36,137 nt of DNA from JBFLYZ01 sp040756415 (GTDB taxonomy: Bacteria; Bacteroidota; Bacteroidia; JADZBD01), in assembly GCA_040756415.1 (NCBI GenBank), contig JBFLYZ010000038.1, forward strand, positions 1-36,137, read 5' to 3'. Every line of letters starts with the position of its first letter. The first letter of the stretch is position 1. The notes under the pieces are model-generated. The model was not told the DNA's origin, made no database searches, and saw only the letters and a program-made list of their open reading frames with translations. A program made the translations under genes and the position numbers. Of this stretch, positions 23,891 to 29,871 are shown piece after piece.

Positions 23891-24760
23891 ATGGCCGACA
23901 AATATTCCAGGCGCAGGGTAGCCTCTTCATCCGTCACCACGGTCATCAGCCTTTCGCTGGTGCTTTTCCTGCTGGGACTGCTGGGGCTGCTGGTGCTCAG
24001 CGCGGAGAAGGTATCGGAGCATATCAAAGAGAACATAGGGTTCCAGATCTACCTGAAGGACGAGGCAAAGGAGGTCGACATCAGCCGGCTGCAGAAGTCG
24101 CTTGATGCCAAGCCGTATGTCAAATCCACCGAGTATATCAGCAAGGAGAAGGCCCTTGAGATCTACAAGAGCGAGCTGGGGGAGGATTTCATGCCCCTTA
24201 CCGGCTATAATCCCCTGCCGGCCTCCATCGATCTTCGCCTGAAGGCCGATTACGCCAATAACGACAGCATAGCCTGGATCAAGAACGAGATACTGGCCGA
24301 TAAGATCGTGCAGGAGTTCGATTACCGCGAGAACCTGGTCTTCAAGATCAACAACAATGTAAAGACCATCAGCTTTTACTTCGGCATTTTCATCGCGCTG
24401 CTGATGGTGATCGCGGTGGCGCTGATCAACAACACCATTCGCCTGGCCATTTATTCCAAGCGGTTTCTTATCCGCACCATGCAACTGGTAGGCGCCACGC
24501 GCCTGTTCATCAGCCGGCCGTTCATCCTTTCCGGCATTTTGCAGGGTATCTTTGGCGGATTGCTGGCTATAGTCCTGCTCATCGGATTTGTGTACCTTAG
24601 CCTCCGCGAAATCCCCGACCTGCTCAACGTGATAGACGGGACCCTGTTCCTGAGCCTCTTTGGGCTGGTAATTTTAACCGGGATGATCATTTCAGGATTA
24701 TCGACCAGCCTCGCTGTGCGAAAATACCTGAAGAGCAATACCGAGGACCTGTACAAATAA
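23891..24760 (+). CDS. ftsX: Cell division protein FtsX
   Basis: A 289-residue ABC-transporter-like membrane protein. With FtsE it relays division-ring signals to peptidoglycan hydrolases. Topology fits FtsX: a cytosolic start, TM1 (~19-40), a large periplasmic loop (~41-160, with FQIYLKDEAKEVDISRLQ), then three TMs near 170-190, 217-245 and 256-280. The motif TMQLVGATRLFISRPFIL marks the cytosolic loop before TM3. I chose ATG 23891 (MADKYSRRR); the frame is open to 23864 but that adds an unusual hydrophobic lead. A TATTTTCG box (23878-23885) lies just upstream. ftsE is not in the window. Confidence 0.93.
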   Translation: MADKYSRRRVASSSVTTVISLSLVLFLLGLLGLLVLSAEKVSEHIKENIGFQIYLKDEAKEVDISRLQKSLDAKPYVKSTEYISKEKALEIYKSELGEDFMPLTGYNPLPASIDLRLKADYANNDSIAWIKNEILADKIVQEFDYRENLVFKINNNVKTISFYFGIFIALLMVIAVALINNTIRLAIYSKRFLIRTMQLVGATRLFISRPFILSGILQGIFGGLLAIVLLIGFVYLSLREIPDLLNVIDGTLFLSLFGLVILTGMIISGLSTSLAVRKYLKSNTEDLYK

Positions 24761-24776
24761 CTGTTGAACGAACCGC

Positions 24777-25073
24777 ATGAGTAAAAAAGATAAAAAGCAA
24801 TCCCCTTCCGGCCCCCAGGGCTTTGCCATTCCCCGCGAGAATTACCTCTACATCATCATTGGCGTGGTGATACTGGCCGCGGGCTTCCTGCTGATGGCCG
24901 GTGGCGCATCGCCCGACCCCAAGCAGTTCAGCGAGGAGATATTCAGCACGCGCAGGCTCACCGTGGCGCCCATCGTGCTGCTGATCGGCTTCGGTGTGGT
25001 GTTCTACGCCATCATGAGAAAACCCAAGAGCAAGCTTCCGGCCGGTACGCCAGGCGCAGCGGAAAAGGAATAA
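24777..25073 (+). CDS. DUF3098 membrane protein
   Basis: A 98-residue protein with two membrane helices (~23-42 and 66-82), a Lys-rich cytosolic start (MSKKDKKQS) and a Lys/Pro-rich end. The pattern FAIPRENYLYIIIGVVILAAGFLLM followed by EEIFSTRRLTVAPIVLLIGFGVV (two separate helices) is that of DUF3098, a Bacteroidota family of unknown role usually placed between ftsX and uppP, as here. It starts 16 bases after ftsX and ends 9 bases before uppP, so the genes are surely one transcript. Confidence 0.88.
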   Translation: MSKKDKKQSPSGPQGFAIPRENYLYIIIGVVILAAGFLLMAGGASPDPKQFSEEIFSTRRLTVAPIVLLIGFGVVFYAIMRKPKSKLPAGTPGAAEKE

Positions 25074-25082
25074 TCCGTTTAC

Positions 25083-25874
25083 ATGTCCATCGTTCAAGCC
25101 ATCATCATCGCCATCCTCGAGGGCATTACCGAGTTTTTGCCCGTTTCGTCAACCGGCCACATGATACTTGCCCAGCACCTCATGCGGATGGAAGACACGG
25201 AGTTTGCCAAGACCTACGAGATCGTGATCCAGTTGGGGGCCATACTGGCCGTGCTGCTGCTGTACATCAGGCGTTTTTTCGTAAGCATCACGATCTACAT
25301 CAAGCTGCTGATCGCTTTCCTGCCCACCGGGGTGATCGGCCTGCTGGCCTATAAGTTCATCAAAACCTACCTGTTCAACCCCTTTACCGTTTCCATATCG
25401 CTCATCGCTGGCGGCATTGTGCTCATCCTGCTCGACCGCTGGAGCGCTGAACGAAAGGCCGTGTATAAGGATATTGAGGATATCAGCTATGCCGATGCGC
25501 TGAAGATAGGCCTGATCCAGTGCCTCTCGATGATACCCGGTGTGTCGCGCGCGGCCGCCACCATTTTTGGAGGCATATTCGCGGGCTTTGACCGCAGGCA
25601 GGCGGCCGAGTTCTCCTTTTTGCTGGCCATACCCACCATGTTCGCGGCATCGGCCAAAGACCTGTGGGAGTCGAAGGACCTGATCAACGGGCAGAACATC
25701 CAATTGCTGCTCATCGGCAGCGGGGTGGCTTTTATTGTTGCCATGCTGGCCGTAAAGGCCTTTGTGGCCTTTCTGACCCGTTACGGCTTCAAATACTTTG
25801 GCTATTACCGCATCCTGCTGGGTGTGCTTTTCCTGGCCTATGCCCTCTATACGGGCATGGAACTTAGCGTTTGA
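25083..25874 (+). CDS. uppP: Undecaprenyl-diphosphatase UppP (BacA)
   Basis: A 263-residue inner-membrane phosphatase that recycles undecaprenyl diphosphate, the lipid carrier for peptidoglycan and other envelope glycans. Catalytic motifs are intact: EGITE (Glu13, Glu17), PVSSTGH with His26, and PGVSRAAAT with Arg156. Length and helix pattern are normal. It begins 9 bases after DUF3098 and ends 4 bases before truB. BacA-type enzymes can confer bacitracin tolerance when abundant. Confidence 0.96.
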   Translation: MSIVQAIIIAILEGITEFLPVSSTGHMILAQHLMRMEDTEFAKTYEIVIQLGAILAVLLLYIRRFFVSITIYIKLLIAFLPTGVIGLLAYKFIKTYLFNPFTVSISLIAGGIVLILLDRWSAERKAVYKDIEDISYADALKIGLIQCLSMIPGVSRAAATIFGGIFAGFDRRQAAEFSFLLAIPTMFAASAKDLWESKDLINGQNIQLLLIGSGVAFIVAMLAVKAFVAFLTRYGFKYFGYYRILLGVLFLAYALYTGMELSV

Positions 25875-25878
25875 CCGA

Positions 25879-26589
25879 ATGAAGGCCGAAGAATTCATCG
25901 CGGGAAAGGTCCTGCTCATCGACAAGCCCTACCGGTGGACCTCGTTCGATGCCGTGAACAAGATACGCTGGCTGATCAGGAATGCGTTCAAAAAAGAATT
26001 TCCGGGACAAAAGCCGCCCGCGGTCAAGGTAGGCCATGCGGGCACCCTCGATCCCCTGGCCACCGGCCTGCTGATCGTATGCACGGGCCGCGAAACGAAA
26101 AACATTGAGAAGTACCAGGCCCAGGAAAAAGAATACACCGGTACATTTTTCCTGGGCGCCACCACGCCCTGTTATGACCTGGAGAAGCCGGTAGACCGGG
26201 AATATCCCATCGCGCACATTACCGGGCCGATGATACGCGCAGCGGCAAAGAATTTTACGGGCCGGCAGATGCAGACCCCTCCTATCTTTTCAGCGGTGAT
26301 GGTAGAGGGGAAACGGGCGTACGACATAGCCCGCGCGGGTAAAACGGCCGAAATAGCCGCCCGGGAGATCATCATATCGGCTTTCGATATCACGCGCATC
26401 GGCCTGCCCGAGGTCGACTTTAGGGTGGTATGCAGCAAAGGAACGTATATACGGGCCCTGGCGCGCGATTTTGGCCGGGCGCTCGGCAGCGGGGCCCATC
26501 TCACCGCCTTATGCCGCGCCCGCATCGGTAATTTCAGGCTGGAAGACGCGCTCAGCATAGAGCAATTCGAAAAGTCCGTTTTATTTTAA
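25879..26589 (+). CDS. truB: tRNA pseudouridine-55 synthase
   Basis: A 236-residue enzyme that makes pseudouridine at U55 in the T-loop of tRNAs. The family opening GKVLLIDKPYRWTSFDAVNKI is followed by the catalytic motif GHAGTLDPLATGLL, with nucleophile Asp58. Later motifs: TGRQMQTPPIFSAVMVEGKRAYDIAR (two segments) and CSKGTYIRALARDFG. ATG 25879 gives the standard N-terminus; the longer frame upstream overlaps uppP and is rejected. It is the last gene of the tight ftsX cluster. Confidence 0.96.
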   Translation: MKAEEFIAGKVLLIDKPYRWTSFDAVNKIRWLIRNAFKKEFPGQKPPAVKVGHAGTLDPLATGLLIVCTGRETKNIEKYQAQEKEYTGTFFLGATTPCYDLEKPVDREYPIAHITGPMIRAAAKNFTGRQMQTPPIFSAVMVEGKRAYDIARAGKTAEIAAREIIISAFDITRIGLPEVDFRVVCSKGTYIRALARDFGRALGSGAHLTALCRARIGNFRLEDALSIEQFEKSVLF

Positions 26590-26596
26590 GATTTTA

Positions 26597-26629
26597 CTTG
26601 ACAAGGGGGGTGCGTATGTATTACTTTCG
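26597..26629 (+). promoter_or_regulatory. Candidate Bacteroidota promoter upstream of queA
   Basis: CTTG at 26597-26600, a 21-base spacer, and TACTTTCG at 26622-26629 fit the TTTG-N19-21-TAnnTTTG plan with one mismatch in each box. It implies a ~100-base leader before queA. The leader (26630-26736) contains a 16-codon reading frame (26663-26713, MKGAFPEIPAGMKLRI) whose reality is uncertain. Confidence 0.5.
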
Positions 26630-26736
26630 CGCCCTGAAATTAAATCCCGTAAGATTTAACCGATGAAAGGAGCCTTTCCCGAGATCCCCGCTGGCATGAA
26701 GCTCCGTATATGACCCCCTAAACCCTTAAAAGATCT

Positions 26737-27786
26737 ATGAAGTTATCGCAATTCAAGTTCAACCTGCCCAAGGACCTGCTGGCCGAGTATCCCGCCAAGA
26801 ACCGTGACGAGTCGAAGCTTTTCGTGGTGAACCGCAAAACGGGCAAGTTCGAGCATAAGAAGTTCAAGGATGTTTACAACTATTTTGGTGATGGCGATGT
26901 GATGGTGATCAACAACACCCGCGTATTTCCCGCCCGCCTGTACGGCAACAAGGAAAAAACGGGCGCCAAGATCGAGGTGTTCCTGTTGCGCGAGCTGAAC
27001 CGCGAAAGCCGCCTCTGGGACGTGCTGGTGGACCCTGCGCGCAAGATCCGCATCGGCAACAAGCTTTATTTCGGTGATGATGACCAGCTCGTGGCCGAGG
27101 TGATCGATAATACCACCTCGCGCGGAAGGACGCTGCGCTTTCTTTTTGACGGCCCTTACGAGGAGTTCAAGCAGTTGATCACATCGCTGGGGCAGACCCC
27201 GCTTCCCAAATACATCAAGCGCAAGCCCGAGCCTTCTGACGCGGAGCGCTACCAGACCGTATACGCCAAGCACGAAGGAGCCGTAGCCGCGCCCACTGCC
27301 GGCCTTCACTTCAGCAAGGAGCTGGTGAAAAAAATGGAGCTCAAGGGCGTTCAGTTCGCGGAGGTCACCCTGCATGTGGGGCTGGGCACTTTCCGCCCGG
27401 TAGAGGTGGAGGACCTAACCAAGCATAAGATGGACTCGGAAGAGATGGAGATCACCGAGAAGGCGGCCAATATGGTGAACCACGCCAAGGATAAAAAGAA
27501 AAAGGTATGCGTGGTGGGCACCACCACCATGCGCGCGGTCGAAACCTCCGTATCCACGCAGGGTTACCTCAAGCCCTACAAGGGATGGACCAACAAGTTC
27601 ATTTTCCCCCCGTATGATTTCAGCATTGCCGATGCCATGATCACCAACTTCCATATGCCCGAGTCTACCCTGCTCATGCAGGTGTGCGCCTTTGGCGGGT
27701 ACGAACTGATCATGAAAGCGTATAAAGAGGCCGTCAAGGAGAAATACCGTTTCTTTACCTATGGCGATGCCATGCTGATCATTTAA
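26737..27786 (+). CDS. queA: S-adenosylmethionine:tRNA ribosyltransferase-isomerase
   Basis: A 349-residue enzyme that transfers the ribosyl part of SAM to preQ1 in tRNA, making epoxyqueuosine, the late step of queuosine synthesis. Signatures: NLPKDLLAEYPAKNRDESKL at the start (residues 9-28, in part), VINNTRVFPARLYG, GAVAAPTAGLHFS, LHVGLGTFRPV, and ATTMRAVET-like VGTTTMRAVETS near 255. Length is normal. It follows truB by 147 bases with its own candidate promoter and ends in a strong terminator. Confidence 0.97.
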   Translation: MKLSQFKFNLPKDLLAEYPAKNRDESKLFVVNRKTGKFEHKKFKDVYNYFGDGDVMVINNTRVFPARLYGNKEKTGAKIEVFLLRELNRESRLWDVLVDPARKIRIGNKLYFGDDDQLVAEVIDNTTSRGRTLRFLFDGPYEEFKQLITSLGQTPLPKYIKRKPEPSDAERYQTVYAKHEGAVAAPTAGLHFSKELVKKMELKGVQFAEVTLHVGLGTFRPVEVEDLTKHKMDSEEMEITEKAANMVNHAKDKKKKVCVVGTTTMRAVETSVSTQGYLKPYKGWTNKFIFPPYDFSIADAMITNFHMPESTLLMQVCAFGGYELIMKAYKEAVKEKYRFFTYGDAMLII

Positions 27787-27792
27787 AAAATT

Positions 27793-27819
27793 AACCCGGG
27801 TAAAAACCCCGGGTTTTTT
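27793..27819 (+). terminator. Intrinsic terminator after queA
   Basis: AACCCGGG (27793-27800) pairs with CCCGGGTT (27808-27815) around a TAAAAAC loop, followed by a T6 run (27814-27819), 6 bases after the queA stop. Confidence 0.88.
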
Positions 27820-27826
27820 ATTTTTG
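27819..27826 (+). promoter_or_regulatory. Candidate -7 box for ispD, TATTTTTG
   Basis: A perfect TAnnTTTG directly after the queA terminator and 8 bases before the ispD ATG. The -33 position falls in the terminator stem and shows no TTTG, so support is partial. If used, ispD mRNA would be nearly leaderless. Confidence 0.35.
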
Positions 27827-27834
27827 GATCACGA

Positions 27835-28536
27835 ATGACGGAAAAGCCCCTGAAGAAGTATGCCATTATCGTGGCCGGAGGAAGCGGTACGCGCATGCAA
27901 AGCCCCGTGCCCAAGCAGTTCCTCAAGCTCAACGGCCTGCCCGTGCTGATGCATACCATAGGCAAGTTCGATGATCTTAAACAGGATATCGAGATCATTC
28001 TCGTGCTGCCGCAGCACCTCATCCCCGAATGGCAGGACCTGTGCAGGGAGTTCAACTTCACCACGCCCGTGAAAGTGGTGGAAGGCGGTGAGACCCGTTT
28101 TCATTCGGTGAAGAACGGGCTGTCGCTGGTCAGGGAAGAGGGTATAGTGGCCGTGCATGACGCGGTACGGCCCCTGGTCAGCCCGAAGACCATCCTGTCG
28201 GCCTATAAGGCGGCCGAGATGTACGGCAATGCTGTTCCGGCCGTACCCATGAGCGATTCCATACGGCAGATCGAATCGACCAAAAGCGTAGCGGTTGACC
28301 GCGCCCGCTACTGCATCATCCAGACCCCGCAATGTTTTACAACGGCCGTTATCAAAAAGGCCTATATGAAGGAGTATAAGTTCAGCTATACGGATGACGC
28401 CTCGGTGGTTGAATCCATAGGCGAGAAGATACACCTCATTGACGGCACCTACGATAATATCAAGATCACCACGCCACAAGACCTGGCCGTGGCCGAGGCC
28501 CTGCTCAAGTTCAAGCCCCTGGTCAACACCAAGTGA
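27835..28536 (+). CDS. ispD: 2-C-methyl-D-erythritol 4-phosphate cytidylyltransferase
   Basis: A 233-residue enzyme that couples MEP to CTP, giving CDP-methylerythritol, the third step of the MEP pathway. Motifs: the nucleotide-binding IIVAGGSGTRM (11-21), PVPKQFL with the catalytic Lys, VEGGETRFHSV (82-92), VHDAVRPLV (107-115), and IQTPQCF, then TDDASVVE. Length is normal. It acts two steps upstream of the pathway branch that also needs ispG, found at 15.8 kb. Convergent with the amidohydrolase, 27 bases away. Confidence 0.96.
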   Translation: MTEKPLKKYAIIVAGGSGTRMQSPVPKQFLKLNGLPVLMHTIGKFDDLKQDIEIILVLPQHLIPEWQDLCREFNFTTPVKVVEGGETRFHSVKNGLSLVREEGIVAVHDAVRPLVSPKTILSAYKAAEMYGNAVPAVPMSDSIRQIESTKSVAVDRARYCIIQTPQCFTTAVIKKAYMKEYKFSYTDDASVVESIGEKIHLIDGTYDNIKITTPQDLAVAEALLKFKPLVNTK

Positions 28537-28563
28537 GGCAGGGTGGCAGCGGGGAGCGTCCTG

Positions 28564-29814
28564 TCAGGCCAGCTTCCTGACCCTGCTTTTTTCGGTGAGC
28601 CGCACTTCTCCTCCCGACAGGTCGGCATGCTCGATCAGGTTCAGGCCCGGAGCCTTGCCCGTGGCTATGGTGCCGTAGCGCTCATCAATTCCCAGGAACT
28701 CCGCCCCGTTCTTCGTGCCCCATTCCAGCAGTTTTTCAAATGCTATGGAGGGAAAGTGTTTTTGTATGGTCTTCATCTCGTCCAGGATGCTGAGCGACCA
28801 GTTGGAGGCGTAGCTGTCGGTGCCGATGGTCACCTTCTCGTTGAGGAATACTTGGTAATCGGGAAGCCTGTCTTCAATGTACAGGTTGGCGTTAGGGCAA
28901 GTGCACCAAAAAAGTTTGCAACCTGCCTGCCGGCCAGGCAGGTTTGCAGGTTGTAGTTTGGAGTTGGCCCAGGATAGATCATCCGCGCTTGTATAGGTAT
29001 TGTGTACCAATTGTATCCTGTGCGCGTTCAGTTGTGAAAGCGTGTAACGGAGAGAATCCTTCCCATCGCCTTTGATCCAGGGCAGGTCCATTCCCATCCT
29101 GGAGAACAGTTCGGCCATGGGGCCGCTTTTGCTTCTGAACAGCTCGTCTTCGCCCCGGCTCTCCTGGTTGTGTATGCAAACCATGTCTTGCTGCAGATCA
29201 TAGATCAGCCCAAACAGCTCCGGGCTGACCGTATAAGGGGCATGCGGAACAATGGAGAAAGGGAGTTCCCCCTTTGAAGGGGGGTGGGCTTGCTTGTGCG
29301 AGGGCAGGGGGATGTTCTCTAATTGCTTCTGTAATTCTTTTCCTTTCCGAAAAACCTCCGCGGCTTTTTCAGGAGCCAGGTCGAAGGCTTCGATGAACGT
29401 ATGATAGTATAGGTTCTTTTTCGCTTTCTGCTCAAAGCTGTGATCAGTATTGGAAATATCGCCCACCGCCACGATGCCGTTGCGCAGCATTTCGGCTTCG
29501 GCTTCGGCTATGGCGGCTTTGATCTGCTCCGCGGTAAAGGAGCCCCGCCTGGGCAGCAGCTCGCTGATAAAACCGTGCATCTGTTTTTTTTCACTGATCT
29601 GTGCCTTGAGGTGAGAAAGCTCCAGGTGGCAGTGGGCGTTGATGAATCCGGGGACGATGATGCCTTTCAGATGTTGGATATTGGATATTGGATGTTGGAT
29701 GGATTCTTTTGAGACTATATCCAGGATGACACCGGCATCGTCTGTAATGACCACTCCGTTTTCAAGAAGTGGCGAAGAAACGGGGAAAATGTAATCCGCG
29801 GTGAAGTATTTCAT
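28564..29814 (-). CDS. Metal-dependent amidohydrolase with in-frame repeat inserts
   Basis: A 416-residue TRZ/ATZ-type amidohydrolase (deaminase/guanine-deaminase-like superfamily). Metal-site motifs: NAHCHLELSH (HxH), VPHAPYTVS, LVHNTYT and GTDSYASN. The substrate is unknown. Three insert-like stretches keep frame: QHPISNIQH (~38-48, from a TTGGATAT-type repeat), PLPSHKQAHPPSKGEL (~168-184, CCCCCTT palindrome) and NLPGRQAGC (~290-299, CCTGCC palindrome). The last two belong to the families also found in leuS. ATG 29814 is preferred; an in-frame start at 29835 would overlap the -7 box at 29833-29840. Confidence 0.9.
   Translation of the reverse strand: MKYFTADYIFPVSSPLLENGVVITDDAGVILDIVSKESIQHPISNIQHLKGIIVPGFINAHCHLELSHLKAQISEKKQMHGFISELLPRRGSFTAEQIKAAIAEAEAEMLRNGIVAVGDISNTDHSFEQKAKKNLYYHTFIEAFDLAPEKAAEVFRKGKELQKQLENIPLPSHKQAHPPSKGELPFSIVPHAPYTVSPELFGLIYDLQQDMVCIHNQESRGEDELFRSKSGPMAELFSRMGMDLPWIKGDGKDSLRYTLSQLNAHRIQLVHNTYTSADDLSWANSKLQPANLPGRQAGCKLFWCTCPNANLYIEDRLPDYQVFLNEKVTIGTDSYASNWSLSILDEMKTIQKHFPSIAFEKLLEWGTKNGAEFLGIDERYGTIATGKAPGLNLIEHADLSGGEVRLTEKSRVRKLA
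28920..28944. repeat. Palindromic repeat inside amidohydrolase (CCTGCC family)
   Basis: AACCTGCCTG-CCGGC-CAGGCAGGTT, a perfect 10-bp stem with a 5-base loop. The outer bases (TTTGCAACC... and ...GGTTTGCAGG) extend the symmetry. It encodes NLPGRQAGC. It shares its core with the leuS repeat at 22891-22909. Confidence 0.8.
29266..29315. repeat. Palindromic repeat inside amidohydrolase (CCCCCTT family)
   Basis: CCCCCTT-TG-AAGGGGG (29268-29283) followed by GTGGGCTTGCTTGTGCGAGG and GCAGGGGGATGTT. The core matches the leuS element at 21201-21325 but is translated in a different phase (HPPSKGEL here, SPLEGG in leuS), as expected for a DNA-level element and not a shared protein motif. Confidence 0.75.
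29671..29703. repeat. TTGGATAT/TTGGATGT minisatellite inside amidohydrolase
   Basis: ATGTTGGATATTGGATATTGG continues with ATGTTGGATGGA: four to five copies of a degenerate TTGGATRT unit, encoding QHPISNIQH at ~38-48. Such tracts are typical of dispersed short repeats, but no second copy is in this window. Confidence 0.55.
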
Positions 29815-29832
29815 ATAAAAAATCGAGCTCTG

Positions 29833-29840
29833 CAAATATA
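29833..29840 (-). promoter_or_regulatory. Candidate -7 box, TATATTTG
   Basis: A perfect TAnnTTTG on the minus strand, 18 bases before the amidohydrolase ATG (29814), in the 57-base gap downstream of the full-length fibre gene. No good -33 element is visible. Confidence 0.4.
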
Positions 29841-29871
29841 TTGCAAGGGCCCGTTCCCTGGATAAAAGTAT

